A DNA stretch of 64,000 nt. Source: Dryomyza anilis (lineage: Eukaryota > Arthropoda > Insecta > Diptera > Dryomyzidae). This document shows, piece after piece, positions 44,837 through 57,975 of the stretch. Location: contig OX638132.1 of NCBI GenBank assembly GCA_951804985.1, forward strand, positions 90,276,696 through 90,340,695, read 5' to 3'. Numbering within the stretch: position 1 is the stretch's first letter; every line of letters starts with the position of its first letter. The notes under the pieces are model-generated. The model made no database searches. It was not told the DNA's origin and saw only the letters and a list, made by a program, of their open reading frames with translations. Made by a program: the position numbers and the translations under genes.

Positions 44837-47325
44837 ATGCTGAAAATATCGGTCCCACTCCTTGTGTCTTTTGTACTGCTTATCTACAGCACAATTGCAA
44901 TCGCCACGACACCTGCTACAATATTCTCCACCCCCTACTCCTCATACTCATCATCCACCTTCACCACATCTTCACCCACCGATGAGTGTCTGCAAAATTC
45001 ATTGGATTTTAGTTTTTGGCTATGTCGCGGCTCACGTGCCCTTCGCAATGTTCTGCATAATCTTAGCAAATCCGATCGACCGCTTGTAATCGTGCGTGGC
45101 CTTGAAATCGTGCCGTCTAAGGAGGTGGAGCAGGAGAAGACATTTGCGTCAACGTCTTCAGCAAGATCAGACAATGAATCGGCAATGACCGCCGATGCAA
45201 CGGTCTTGGAACGTTTTTCGTATTATTTACGCACGCATGAGTTGAATATCAAATTCGCCGATTTATTGGCCGAGGAAAGCGAACGTTATTTGACCGGCGC
45301 ACGTGATTTGGAGCAGAACGGCGTTAAAGCAGCTGGCGATGGCTTTGTGGAAGGTGGGTTTTTTTTCATCTTTCTTTCTTAATATTATTGCGGTTGTATT
45401 TTTTCTATAAACACATCAAATAATTATGTTTTATATGTTATTCGTAGTTTTTTTTATTTTTTTGTTTTTTTTTGTTTTTTTTGTTATTGGCTCGCGCTCA
45501 ATTACCGTCTAATTGAGTGCATGTTATTTTTGTCGATATTATTTTTATGTTTATTATTCATTTTCATCGTGTTGCTTTTACAAATGATTGCAAATTACTG
45601 TAGGCGCCTCTTTTAAACGCTGAGAAAGTGGTTGTAATAAATGTTAATACTTTATGAGTCAGTTAATTATATAGTAATGACAATTTTTCAAAATCGTACT
45701 ACAATTTTTATAATAATATTTTTACACATTACTCTATCATTTAATTATTTATTTCCTTAATATAAAATCTTCTTTGCCATTGTAATATTTAAGTTGGTGT
45801 TCTTCTAATAGAATTCTCAACAAAACCTTTTTTTCAACTAATCCCTGCGATTTGTACCTCTTTAAATAAGATTGAAATCGTAACCGAAACAGAAACCGAT
45901 AGCCGTTTTAACCGATTCATTTTGAAAATCGTAACTGAAACTGTTATACGAAAATCATAAATAAACCGATATCCAAAAATTCGGTTTTATACCGGTTTTA
46001 AAACGTTTTTTAGAAAGTACAAAAACAGACAGAAATCAATGATTTTCTTTTCTCTAAAATAAAAGACATGTTTTATTTTTAATTTTCTTTTTTTTATAAT
46101 AAAATGTGGGGTTCCCAAAATAAAAACTTCTTGCACAAAAATATTCACATGTTGTTTTTTGAGACAAATTAGTTATTCTTAATTCATTTGTGTAGCGGTA
46201 AATCGAATTAAACACAGACAACTCCAAGTTTGTTTGTTCTTTTCTAATCTTCGCGCTAGTGTCTTTCGACGTCCGACTATGCATGTGTTTTGTTATTGTT
46301 TTCTTCGATCACATGTTTAGCGGAAAATCTTATACAAGTACAAAAAGACACGTAACTCCAAAGAAAATTCGAATAGGATGTGTTACGCTAGTTTCCAAAT
46401 TTCTGCTTTTTTGGGAAGCGTAACAACAACAAAATGTAAACACAGCACCCAAGCTTGTGATCGATTTTTTCGCGGGAAATTTTTGTACATTCGTGAGTAT
46501 TGTTGTGCAAGAGATGTCTATTGCCAGCTGGAAGGCTGTACTAGATTACACACTAATGTAGTGTGTCATGTGTCTGTTTGTTGACATGCGATGTATACAG
46601 GGTAACTGATATATGTACCTTTATAATATATCAATATAATGTGTAATTTTGATGTTATTTGTTCTTGTGTTACTAAAATATATTCAAGACATACTAGACA
46701 AAAATATGAACAAAAAATACAAACCAGTTGGGAAGGTTAGATCACATGGGAAATTTTAAAGTAGCGACATTTTATAGTAGGTGTTATTATGCTAGTTAGG
46801 ATTATCAAAATTATAGTCGGTCTAAGCCGACTATAAATACCCTACACATATGTGTGGTTACCAAGTGGTATATAGTAGTACATAGGTCACCAGGGTATAC
46901 GAATCCTGAAAATAACTACAATCTTTCAATCGCTGAAGAATTTCTATTCATTTGATACCCATATTTACAAAAGGGTAGGTGTACCGAATTTCGATTTTTT
47001 TTTGCGAACCACAAGTCGTTTGCGGGAAAAATGTCCATGTATTTAAACATGAAGTCTATATATATTTAAACAAAAAAGTTTACCTAAGACGTATACAGTA
47101 AAATTGAACTGCAGATGTAAATTGTATATGAGTTATTTAAATATAAATGGTCAGACAACAGGCCACAATGGACCGATCTCGCCATTTTCTTCGCACATAC
47201 AGCATATGTATATAAGTAATCTAAATTATTAGTTTCATTCATGTAACTCTTCAATTTTTTAAGTAGTAGGGATTTCAACAGACAGACGGACATCGCTAAA
47301 TCGACTCAAGGGGTCATGCTGATAA

Positions 47326-47391
<66 letters not shown>

Positions 47392-48912
47392 TTTTCCATA
47401 CCGAAGTTGCTTCCTTCTGGGTGTTACAAACGGCGTACCAAACTGAATAAACCCTTTCACTCTTAGTGTAGGGTAAAAAAAAACGAAATCAAAAGCCGAA
47501 ACCATAACTTGGTACCAGAATACCGAAACCGTTTCGTTATAAAAACTTAAAACCGAAACTGTAACCGAAACCGGGAGGAAAACCGAAACCGAAATCGAAA
47601 CCTTTATTCGTTTAGGTTACAATCCTTTATTTTAAATATTAATTTAGCCTGCTTAAAACTTTCTTGGCATACTTTCCTTCCCTTCTTTCCATACTTTAAA
47701 CCCCCTCTTTATTTTTCCATCATGAAATGGCAAACCTTACTGAAGAGAAATGTTAAAATAGCGGCAAGAAATATGGCGTCGTTTGCTGTCCCTGTCGCTC
47801 TACTTTTGTAGCGGCCCTGTTGAAAAACCCTTGAAAAATGAAGTAAACAATCATTGTGGGAGGGATATAAAAATAAATACGGACAAGAAAGAAAAGAATA
47901 AAAAACATTGCAATTGTAACAATTGTTGTAATTGTAACAAGTGTTGAAAAACCCTTTAGAAATGAAGTAAACAATCATTGTGGATGAGATAAATAATAAG
48001 AGAAAAACCCTTGAAAAAAACTTTTGTAGCGCTCTTATTGAAAAACCCTTTATTTTAATTTTCTTTTGTTCGGTACCACTTAATTTTGTCGTTTTTAATT
48101 AACACTATACATTACTGCTCCATTATTTACCAAACCCATAAACTTTATTTCCCTACAAACCTTCCACAATCATATATTTACCTTCTTCAGAAATCACTGA
48201 ATATCATTTATTTTTTATCTTACATCGACACAATATAGAATCCATTGCCTTTTCTGTATTTTCGCTCAATATTCCACTTTTTCTATCATAAGTAATTCGT
48301 ATTTTACCTCCTCCTATACCATGCATCGCTATTTTATTATTACTCTTTTACTACGGTTGTATATAATATCTGCTCCTTAACAATTTACTTTTTTTGCACC
48401 TCAGGATTTTTTTACCACCTACTTGTTTACAACATATTTATCACCTTTTCATTTACCTCCCACTCATTGTCAACCTTTTTCATGGGCCATTTACCATTCC
48501 TACATTTCCATCTACCTCTTCCTCTTCCTACCACTTCCCATCTGTATACCAATTTTATATCTTTACCATTAACTCCTTTATCTTTACGTTTTTAATAGAG
48601 GCTCGCAAAAAGGACAAAGGCCAGGGAGTGATGCTCATAATGGCCCTAATGTTTGGCAAACTTCTCGCTGTAATGGGTCTGGGTGGCATTGGTGCCATGG
48701 CTATGAAGGCTCTGGGCGTCGCAATGGCCGCCCTAATGATGTCCGGTATGTTGGGTCTGAAATCGCTGTCACAACAGGGTCACGAAACGAGCAGCGTGCA
48801 GTACGTTAACGCAGATGGTGGCCATCATCACAAGCGTCGAAGAAGGCGTAATGCCGGCGGACAGCCATTGGCCTACAGCGGCTGGAGCGGTTTGATAAGA
48901 CGCAGCATTTGA
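44837..48912 (+). CDS. Osiris (DUF1676) gene C
   Basis: Exons 44837-45353 and 48599-48912 (phase 1 junction, donor G|GTGGGT, acceptor TTTTTAATAG|AG) give 276 residues. Residues 1-23 are a signal peptide (VPLLVSFVLLIYS). A Ser/Thr-rich linker precedes C51 and C63, the two-cysteine region. The junction rebuilds EEARKKDKGQ, the charged motif typical before the Osiris hydrophobic segment (here 183-226, Met/Gly/Ala-rich). A His/Arg cluster (248-256) and GQPLAY at 260-265, an AQxLAY variant, close the protein. The 3.2-kb intron contains a GGGTATAA element and an M1 MITE. The family is known from insect epithelia producing cuticle; the exact paralogue is not assigned. Confidence 0.93.
46728..47475 (+). 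mobile_element. GGGTATAA-family element with AT microsatellite
   Basis: Starts CCAGTTGGGAAGGTTAGATC. It has the hairpin AGTCGGTCTAAGCCGACT and ATACCCTACACATATGTG at the left and AGTGTAGGGTA at the right. The GATCAAGAATATATATAC segment has expanded into an (AT)n tract at 47327-47390. Its left part keeps the uninterrupted site where the 21-kb copy has an MITE. Confidence 0.8.
47327..47390 (+). repeat. (TA)n microsatellite, about 32 units
   Basis: An uninterrupted TATATA run inside the GGGTATAA element, grown from the AATATATATAC found at that position in other copies. Confidence 0.9.
47710..48052. mobile_element. MITE family M1, right half with internal duplication
   Basis: CATCATGAAATGGCAAACCT through GGCGTCGTTTGCTGTCCCTG to TTGAAAAACCCTTGAAAAA, then two AAGTAAACAATCATTGTGG repeats, then GCGCTCTTATTGAAAAACCC. 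The left arm is missing. It lies in the intron of gene C. Confidence 0.7.
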
Positions 48913-49075
48913 TTTGGGACAATGCATTGGAAGTGTTTTTAAATTATTAGCTAATTAATATTAAAAACTATTTATTTTTAAACTAAACTTATTTAAAAAT
49001 TATATCTTAAATACCAAATGTAATCTTGAACTATTTGAAAATATACCAAAAATAATTGCATTCAAAATATTATAT

Positions 49076-49081
49076 AATAAA
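49076..49081 (+). promoter_or_regulatory. Candidate poly(A) signal of gene C
   Basis: AATAAA about 165 bases after the gene C stop codon; a second one lies about 19 bases on. Confidence 0.5.
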
Positions 49082-49099
49082 ATTGTTTTTTATATAATA

Positions 49100-50039
49100 A
49101 AATTGTTTGAATTATGAAAGCCAAACGATAAAGCATTAAATATCGAGATCTTTGAAATGTCCAGCTCAATAATATTTCACGTGTTTTATCAGTTCAGGTT
49201 TCTTATTTTGTGTGTTATTTGGTCGAATTCATCGATATTTCATAATTTCCGTCGGGCACTCTTTGTTTTTCTTTTCATTATTTCTTTCTTTCTTTAATTT
49301 CTTTGTGACATTTTTCTTGTTTGACCAGATACTACTGCTGATCTCGCTTGATGTATATAGATATTTTTGAAAATTTTAATAATTTTGTTGATCCTCTCTT
49401 CGACTTTATCTCACAGTTGATATGATATTTTGGTTGGTGAAAGTTTCTTCTTACTATTAATTTTTTATTTTTTTCAATTTTGTTACCTTTATAATTGTTG
49501 TTGGTATAATATCTGTAGCTGGTTTTCGTAGCTAAGGAATTTCGTACGGAAACCAATTGATGTTGACATTTTTGGTGTTAATATGTGGGTATTTTATGTG
49601 GAATTCGTATTAATGAATATGTAAATGAATAAAAAAAAATACAACTATGAAATGTTGCATAAATAAATGTGTTTGGTATATAAAAAATACTTTCACTGTT
49701 CTGTATTTTGATTTGTATGTAAAAATTGATCAATGAAATTAAGAGAGAATGGTGTTAAGATAGTTTTAAGGTAATTTCATTCTTTCAAAATCAATTTATG
49801 CTAATTAACATTGTCACAGCAGAAGGAATTAAGCGAACTTATGAACATTTTTAAATTTAAAAAATAAAATTAATAAATATTAGTTCTACAAAGATAAGAG
49901 AATATTTACTTGAAGTAATGCAATCTGCCAATCTTATATTATTCTTGATTTCAAGAAATTAAGTGTGTGACTTCTTGAGTTGTAGAAGTTACTTTCTAGT
50001 TTCGTATAAGAAGTTGATATAGAAATTTGAATTCCTCAT
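49100..50039. other. AT-rich DNA after gene C, no gene seen
   Basis: No recognised repeat. Short frames here have no identifiable domain. Confidence 0.5.
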
Positions 50040-50294
50040 ATATCGTAGGTGATACTGCAAAACCGCCTATCTACATTTTCGAATACCTCTTACAAAATGA
50101 ATTTTACAGAAGAAACAAAACTATTTTCAGTCTCAATTTTGCACTTAATTCATACAAAATTAAGTATGTCATAACTTATAATGACATTTTTCTAATTTAT
50201 CCGATCAATATATCATTAAAAACCCGATTATACCATAAAATTTGGCGTAATTTTCCAAGGAAGTTAGACGTTTTTGCAGTATTACCGACGATAC
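50040..50294. mobile_element. MITE family M7, second copy
   Basis: ATATCGTAGGTGATACTGCA at the left and TTTTGCAGTATTACCGACGA at the right. The interior matches 37415-37671 (TACATTTTCGAATACCTC, AAAAACCCGATTATACC). Confidence 0.85.
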
Positions 50295-50539
50295 ATTAGT
50301 TAATATTAGTGAAACAACAAATTCTTCTAAAAGTTCGGAAGATTATAAAATTTACCAGTATGAGCTGATATTTTGTATTTGTTAAAACAATTAATAATTT
50401 TATGTCTCTTCATTTTTAAATTTTAATGATTTAATCAAATTCAAAAAAAAAAAAAAATTTAAATCCTAAATTAACTCAACTTAAACAAAAATGTTTAATA
50501 TTTACAATAAAATGCGTTAAACTGGATGTTTTTAAATAT

Positions 50540-51280
50540 TGATCAATCTTGGGAAGGTGTGTGGGATAAAATACCACACAAAAACTCACCACACATAAAC
50601 TCAAAACACCAGAATTTACCTCATCTGAATTCCCACACCGAATATCACCGCTTCAAAACACACCACACTAAAACTCACCACATAAAAACTTACAACTATT
50701 AAATCCGACAAACAGGACGCTTTTCCTTGTTCCCCAGCGCTATATTTTTCCATTTTGATCGATCTTACAGAAGGTGGTCGGGATTGGACTACTGGACTTG
50801 GTACCCCCTATGCAAGCTACATTTTTGAGATGCTGTTGTCCACAGTTTTTAATAATAATTCAGACAAGAGTGTTTTTTATAAACTTAAACAGCTTTAAAC
50901 TCAACATCCTGAATTCACCACCAATCCTGAATTCACCACATATGAACTCAACACAGCGAACCTCATCACTTCAAAAGATACTACTTTTTATTTTCCATTT
51001 TAATCGATCTTACAGAACGTGGGTCGAATTGTACTACTGGATTTGGTACCTCCCATGCAAGTTACATATTTAAGATGCTGTACGTCGACGGTTATCAATG
51101 AAATTTCAGACGAGGGTGTTGTTACACATTTTAAACAGCTTCAAACTCACCATACCCAAACTCACCACACCTGAATTCACCACAGATGAACTCACCATAC
51201 CGAAACTCTCCACTTTAAAACACATCACACTAAAACGCAACACATAAAAACCTACAACTGCGGTTCAAAAAAATAATTTG
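50540..51280 (+). repeat. Tandem repeat, about 245-bp unit
   Basis: ATCGATCTTACAGAAGGTGG at 50757 returns as ATCGATCTTACAGAACGTGG at 51003, with GGTACC, ATGCAAG, GATGCTGT and AAACAGCTT in the same order. CACACCACAC and AACTCACCAC words make up the rest of each unit. Nearly three units. Confidence 0.8.
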
Positions 51281-51512
51281 TGAAAAGTGCTGCTCAAATG
51301 TAAAGGTAAAAATTATCTCAAGGAATATTAATCCGGAAGGGAATTATCAGGAAAAGTAGTGTCCGGGAAAAATTTGTCTGGCAATCATTGTCTTGGTAAA
51401 AAGTTGTTTTGGGAGTGAATAACTATTCTTTGTGCTACTACATCTCTAACGCCAATATAAAAAAACTTCATAGCGAAGCACGGGCCCTGCTAAAAATTTA
51501 CTTATACTTTTT

Positions 51513-52165
51513 TATACCCCTAGAGTGAAAGCGTATATTCAATTTGGTACGCCGTTTGTAACACCCAGAAGGAAGCATCTCCGGTATGGAAAAGTATATA
51601 TATTCTTGATCAGCATGACCCCCTGAGTCCGTCCTTCTGTCTGTCTGTTGAAATCACGATTACGGAAAAAGTAGAAGAGCTAGAGCAATGAAACTTTAGA
51701 TTTAGATTACTTATATATCTAAGCTGCCTGAACAAGATCTACTGTGACCTGAGAACCGACCACTTATGTTCAAAAACCTCATATCAAATTTACATCTACA
51801 GATCAATTTTACTGTATACGTGCTTAGGTAAACTTTTTTGGTCAAATAGATATTGACATCATGCTGAAATACATGAAAATGATGTTTTCCTGCGAAACGA
51901 GTTGTGGTTCCCAAAAAAAAATTCGAAATTCGGTACACCTACCCATTTGTAAATATGGGTATCAAATGAATGGAAATTCTTCAGCGATGGAGAGTTTGTA
52001 GTTATTTTCAGGATTCGTATACCCTGGTGACCTATATACCAATTTGAATGGTAACCATACATATGTGTAGGGTATTTATAGTCGGCTTAGACCGACTATA
52101 ATTTTGATAATCCTAACTATCATAATAACACCTACTTTAAAATTTCCTATGTGATATAACCTGAC
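51513..52165 (-). mobile_element. GGGTATAA-family element, reverse orientation
   Basis: The plus strand begins ACCCCTAGAGTGAAAG and GTACGCCGTTTGTAACACC (the inverse of the family's right end), and ends ATGTGTAGGGTATTTATAG, the hairpin AGTCGGCTTAGACCGACT and CCTAACTATCATAATAACAC. It matches 10705-11316 along its length. Confidence 0.85.
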
Positions 52166-53010
52166 ACTGACATGTCAAAGCGGCGAATGTGTATTTTTAA
52201 AATTGTTTTAAATTATAATGTTTGAATTGCGTTCAAAATGAGTAAAAATTATTATTCATCAATTAGTATAACATATGTGAAATATTTTTTGATTTGGACG
52301 ATTTACTGAATTAAAAATACGCATTTTGTTTGTCTATGTCCTGACCAAAACGCAGATATTTTTGTTTTTTTGTCAAAACTGGGTAAAAGATCATATAGTG
52401 ATGTAAAGGCATTTATTATTTATTTTTAAAGCACCTATCGATTGGTATTATTTAAAAATATTTAAAAATATATGCCAAAAAAAATTTCTTGAAAATAACA
52501 AAAATTAAAACAAAAAAAATATATTTTAAAATGATGATGCCAATCGAAAGATGCGTTAATAATAAACAATTAATGCCTTTACTGCACTATTTTATCTTGT
52601 ACCAATAAAAAGTTATTGCTGCAAATATCAAAATTCGAAAAATTGAAAATCTTGTCATGCCAAAAGGGCGAATCTTTTCGTTTTTTTGCCATAACTTTTC
52701 ATTGGTACAAGATAAAATAGTAGTGTGAAGAAATTAATTGTTTGCTTTTAAAGTACCTATCGATTGGCATCATTTATTTAAAAAGAATTTTTCGAATTTT
52801 TGTTATTTGCAAGAAATTTTTTTGGCAAAATATTTTTAAATAATATTGCCAATCGTTAGTTGCTGCAAAAAAAAAAAACAATTCATGCCTTTACACTACT
52901 ATTTTATCTTGTACAAGTAAAACATTATAGCAAAAAATTAAAATATTCGCCATTTTGGCATGGCAAGATTCTCAATTTTTCAAATACGCTATTTCTTTTT
53001 GTTTTTTGTG
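52166..53010. mobile_element. Foldback family M8, copy 1
   Basis: Repeats CTTGTCATGCCAAAAGGGCG, CATTGGTACAAGATAAAATA and ACCTATCGATTGGCATCATT in both orientations, so the segment folds back on itself several times. The same words build 61830-62660. No coding frame. Confidence 0.65.
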
Positions 53011-54455
53011 GCGCGAAATATCTAACGAAACCACACACAATTTTGGCACAGTATACAAACATTCCTTTTACAAATAGTTTTACACACTTAGCTCACAAGA
53101 ATATTGCAATAAAAATCTGAAATTCTATAAATTTGGGACAAAATCTCTTCTGTTCAAATGTAAAATATTCAAGAAACCAAAATCTGAAATTATGTTTGGT
53201 TTTAAATTCGATTTTGTAAATGTTCAAACGTTTTTTTTTTTTTTAATTTTTTTTATTTTTTTTGTAGTAAATAGTGGGTCGCTGGCTCACCCTCAAAAAC
53301 ACACATTCTACAGATTTCACTTTCCATTCGACATAACTCGTACAAAATTCACGCCTTGTTTGCATATTCATTCACATGCAAATGGAAGGTGGATTTGTAA
53401 CCTAAATTCCTAAAATTGCTGTGAGAATTTTTCACGTTGGTTGATGATTTGGAGACTTAACGGAATATACGAAATATTTTGAAATGTGTGACTGTGTTGT
53501 CGCCTAAATGGTTGCAAAATGTATTCGCACCATTTTGTCAATGTTTGTTATGCAAATTGAAATAAATTATTAAAAATATTCTTGGCAAAATTACAAAAAA
53601 AACTACTAAAAGATATTTTACAACAACGAGCTTAAAATAGGTTTCTGTATGTGTACAAAAAAAGAAAAAAAAAAGAAATCGAAAACTCCTCATTGACAAA
53701 ATTTAAAGACTTTCTTAACACAGAAAGTGGCTAAAAATAAAAATTACAAATAATATACATAACAAAAAAACTCTATAAAAATTACAGAAATTATAAAAAA
53801 TATTATACAAAAACATTAAAAATAAAAAAAAAACAAAAATACAATAAAATTATCTCTGAAAATTGGCACGAGTCGCGACATTTAATGGGTTTCCAAGGCA
53901 CACGCACACTGCTACTACGTGTTGACTCCGATCATGAACATGATCATTGTAAATGATACTCATGATGAGATGGCTCTGATGAACTGGTTCGTGTAGCAGA
54001 TACTGCGGTTCAAATTCTTCTCACTTTCTTTTCAAGGTGAAATGTTGCGTTTGAAGAATCACAAAAGAATTAGAAGAGTTTTTTTGATTGAGGCCACTGC
54101 TTTACAGCTTTATTGGCCATTAAATGGGATGTATTATGAGCATGAGGTTTAGATTTTTTTTTTCATTTAATTTGGAATAATTGTCTATGGCTCATTAAAG
54201 TATACATTGTGCGCCAGTTTTAATGAAGACGTGATCATTGACTATGATCATTGAATTCATTGTGTTGAAATTTTAATAAAATCATCAAATATGATGAGTA
54301 TGATGCTGATTATAATAATGATGACATGGCATGTTTATGGTGTGGCTCATAAAGCTCGCTTAACTTGATTTAATTCTCATTAATTTTGCATAATTACAAA
54401 ATATTAAATTTAATAAACAGCCGTACAAAAAAAAACTCAAAATATTTTTATAGCC
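53011..54455. other. Unassigned DNA, no supported gene
   Basis: 53560-53860 is A-rich. 53870-54310 is less AT-rich with many ATGATCAT and TGATGA words; it may be regulatory but nothing identifies it. Confidence 0.4.
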
Positions 54456-54840
54456 AGAACTTTCACCATATTTTTGATATTTTTTTTTTTTGATAAACAA
54501 TAACTGCTGATCGTGCTGTCGATCGCCCACTGATCAGCAAAACAGCTCTGGTTGATGTTGACGTAGACGCTGACAGAGACGACGAAGATGTTGCTGCGAC
54601 TGCTGTGGCTGCTACCGTTGAAACTGATTTTTCATAATTGACTGAAAGCGTTAATAGCTTCAAAATACGTGCACAACAACAACAATAATAATAATAATAT
54701 GTACAACAACAAGAAAACAGTTAATATTTGTTCAACTTGTTTAAATGAAATGCTTTCTGTCAGTCAGAGCAGCATCAACAACGTGCAGGAATTCGCCAAT
54801 TGTTACTGTTGCTGATCAGTGCTAATTACGTTGACCGTTA
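54456..54840. other. Compositionally distinct island, possible regulatory or exon sequence
   Basis: Relatively GC-rich for the window, with CTGCTGATCGTGCTGTCGAT, a GTTGCTGCGACTGCTGTGGC stretch, ACAACAACAATAATAATAA and an initiator-like GTCAGTCAGAGCAGCATCAA near 54760. A 66-codon minus-strand frame is Ser/Thr/Ala-rich but has no signal peptide or domain. Confidence 0.3.
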
Positions 54841-55199
54841 CCTTTTCGATGTTAAAGTAAAATTCATAAAAAGTATGATAAAAAAATCCTTTCCTTTGGA
54901 GCGTCGTCAACGAAACATAGGAAAATTTAATTGCCTGAAACATTTAATGATTATTGCAATAATGTTAGGCAATGTTTTTTTATGTAAATGGTTTTTTGAA
55001 AATTGCGTTTACAACATATTTAAAATTAGTTAGAATGATATATAGTAAATGTGATAAATATAACAAATGTTTGTGACAAACAATATTTTGATATTACATA
55101 ATAAATTATAATAGTCTCAAACAATTTATAATTATTGCAACAATGTGCTATACGCAATGTTTTCTTTTTGTAAATAGTATTTGAAAAACTGTGAAAAAC

Positions 55200-55462
55200 C
55201 GAGCTTAACACCATTTTGAGCTGTGCGTGTTATATTTGTACTCAAAGTGGTGGGACCTACAGTTTATTGCCGAATCCGAACGGCGGGTGAGAGCTTTTCA
55301 TAGGCAATGTTTTACACTCGTAGGTTTGCCATTTACTGCCGAGAGGTAGCGCGGTATAGAAAAATGTTTCTATGAAAAGATGCTGTTAGCCCCAGTCCAG
55401 GCTTGAACCGGGGAACTTTCGGCTCGCAGTCCAACGCACTAACCTTTGAGCTACCGCGGCTA
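55200..55462 (-). mobile_element. tRNA-derived SINE, copy 2
   Basis: Same body as 11625-11921, with B box GGTTCAAGCC at 55409-55400. The A box is changed to TAGCTCAAAGG (55453-55443). The tail side is shorter by about 30 bases. Confidence 0.85.
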
Positions 55463-55880
55463 CACAACAACAAAAACTATAATCAATATATAACTGTGAT
55501 GAATAATATTATGGTTATTTTCATCATACTTTTATTTCTGATATTATGCTATTTTTATAACAACTTTGTACTTTATAAGTAATATTTTTAGGATAACTAA
55601 AATCAGCACAACAATATTGATTGTGCAACCCCAACAATTTAATATATCTTATTTTTAATATAAATATATTTTTAATATTAATTTACTAAATTTGTCGCTT
55701 TCATAAATGATCGAGTTGTAGAACTTGTCAAAAATTAAATTTCAAAAATAAAATTCGAAAAAAAAAATTTCATAAAAAAAAAATCTCCGAAAAAAAAATG
55801 TTTGTTCTAAAACAAAATTACCCAATAAATTGTTCACAAAAAATATATATTTTTTTATAATAATAATAATAATAATAATA

Positions 55881-56006
55881 GTTTGGCACTACAGTTCTAT
55901 AAGAACTTAGGCCGAGCTCTCTCACCATTTTGAGCTCAGTCCAGGCTTGAACCGGTGAACTTTCGGCTCGCAGTCCAACGCACTAACCACTGAGCTACCG
56001 CGGCTA
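55881..56006 (-). mobile_element. tRNA-derived SINE, copy 3, internally deleted
   Basis: The head with both pol III boxes is joined directly to the last about 50 bases of the body (TTTTGAGCT to CAGTCCAGGC on the plus strand), removing about 170 bases. The tail is a clean (TAA)n run at 55859-55880. Confidence 0.85.
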
Positions 56007-56640
56007 TTTTTTTATAATAATCTTTTTATTAATTAAAAGTTGTATTTATTAATAAATATATTATAAAACATTTTACTAATTATGCATGTCGAGCAAACAT
56101 GATATACGAAATATAATATACAAGAACTACTTGAGAACAGAGAAAAAATGAACGAAAAATAATTATTTTGATTGAAATTTGGTTTTATGAACAGAATTCT
56201 TTAATATGATGTACATATATGTTGTATTTTATGTATTTGTTCATTAATATTATTAACATTATTCTATATAACAGTATTCTTCATTCATTAATGCAGATAA
56301 TAGATTCATAAAATTGATGTTTTGTAATTAACAATATTATTATTTATATTATTAACAATATGTATTAACAATAAATTCAACAATATGAAGGTGATTTTTT
56401 TCTGTGATGTTGTTGATGCTGGATTGATGCTCACATCATCAATATGATTAATTCTTCCATAAATATTATGAATTTTTACCAACTACCAGATTCATCATAT
56501 TGAAACCAACATTCATAAAATAACATTGATGAATGCATTCATTATAAATATGAACGAAATATTCAATACCATGAATTTGTATCGTCATATTGATGAATAT
56601 TATCATAATATCTATGAAAAGAAATCTTATTCTAAAAAGA
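56007..56640. mobile_element. M5-like remnant
   Basis: CAAGAACTACTTGAGAACAG, TTTGATTGAAATTTGGTTT, TGTTGTATTTTATGTATTTG and ATTATGAATTTTTACCAACT are M5 words. The ends are not clear; SINE copy 3 sits in the A-rich middle of this remnant, whose left part starts near 55720. Confidence 0.55.
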
Positions 56641-57359
56641 AATCTTCCTAAGCCAATACTTCCAGCGTGAAAATTATTCCCCGAACAATTTTTATTGTAC
56701 ACCCAGAAAAAAATAATATATTAATAATTGTTTTTTACTATTAAAAATAGTCAATAGGATAAACTATTATTTTAATCGAAAAATACCATTCAATACTAGA
56801 AACATTGAGTTTATATGAAAAGATTCATTTTTTGTATACTATTAAATCAATAACACTACACAAGGTTATTTTTGTATTATGTAAAATGACGCTCTTATTC
56901 CGAAAATATGGTTTAATAATGTTTCTTTGGATAGGTTTACAAAATATGGGCCAATAACTTTTGAACCGAGCTTTCATAAAGGTGGTCACATATATTTGCA
57001 AATAGTTCGCGTTCTAAATAACACATATGATCAAATGTTATATCGAATGAAAGTTAATTGAACATCGAATAAACATTTCTTAGAACATTTTTAAATTGGT
57101 TCATTAGTTTAAGAGAATTCGAAAGGAGAACTTGAAAAAACATTTTTTTTTCAACAAAAATTTAATAAAAAATTCTTTTAAAAAAATGGAAAAAAATCGA
57201 GAATGTAAGATGATACACAAATTTTAATTTTTCAAAATTAGTCCACACTCCGTCGAAGAAATTGAGCTATAAATGACAAAAATATATGGGTAACATTTGA
57301 GGATAAAAAAAGTTATGTGAAAGCAATATAATTGAGTGCTATACAAATAGGCATAAAAA

Positions 57360-57751
57360 TAAAAAAGAAAAAATGTGAGCGGATCACGATTATTTTTTGA
57401 GCACCTATTGATAGATGATTGCTTGTAATTTATTTTAAATTTTATAACTTTATCTTTAATACTTAACGAGATATGTGATCCTAAAAAGTAAACACATATT
57501 TCGTAGTGGATGTAGTAGTTTACGTTGACTAAATCGACCCATTCATATATTGAAAATAAATTTCACATCATTCGGGTTAGCAGTTTTAAAGTTATCGTGT
57601 ATAGGCGGACAGACAGACGGTCATATCTAAATCGACTCGGAAAGTAATGTTGACCAAGAAAATATATACTTTTTCATACCAGTCACGCCTACTAAGAGGC
57701 GCTGAAATATCCTCACATATATTTTATAACTTGTAACCCATAGGTATAGGG
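57360..57751 (+). mobile_element. GGGTATAA-family variant remnant
   Basis: GAGCGGATCACGATTATTTT, GACAGACAGACGGTCATATC and a right end CCATAGGTATAGGGTA match the 41166-41856 subfamily at lower identity. The left end is not clear. Confidence 0.65.
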
Positions 57752-57975
57752 TACACCCAGAAAAAAATACTATATAAATAATAGTTTTTTACTATTAAAA
57801 ATAGTCAATAGTACACATTATTATTTTAATCGGAGAATACCATTAAATACTAGAATATACCATGACATTGCCATTGAGTTTATATGAAAAGATTTATTTT
57901 TTGTATACTATTAAATCAATCACTGTCCTATTGACCAATTTTAATGGGATTTGAGTGAATTTTTTTCTGGGTGTA
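57752..57975 (+). mobile_element. MITE family M4, complete copy
   Basis: TA|CACCCAGAAAAAAATACTA and TTTTTTTCTGGGTG|TA. It abuts the end of a GGGTATAA remnant inside the CACTA-ended element. Confidence 0.9.

Larger units (their letters stand above)
45870..47615. mobile_element. Element with ACCGAAAC arrays at both sides, in gene C intron
   Basis: 45870-45990 holds TAACCGAAACAGAAACCGAT and TTTTATACCGGTTTT-like words. 47490-47610 holds AAACCGAAACTGTAACCGAA and ACCGAAACCGAAATCGAAAC. The two arrays resemble the subterminal repeats of a DNA transposon. A GGGTATAA element (46728-47475) sits between them, next to the right array. Confidence 0.45.

Noticed and set aside
47327..47390. AT tract as a replication or recombination element
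   Set aside because: Other copies of the same repeat have the short AATATATATAC at this place, so this is plain microsatellite growth.
50560..51280. CRISPR-like array
   Set aside because: The unit is about 245 bp without spacer/repeat structure, and the DNA is eukaryotic.
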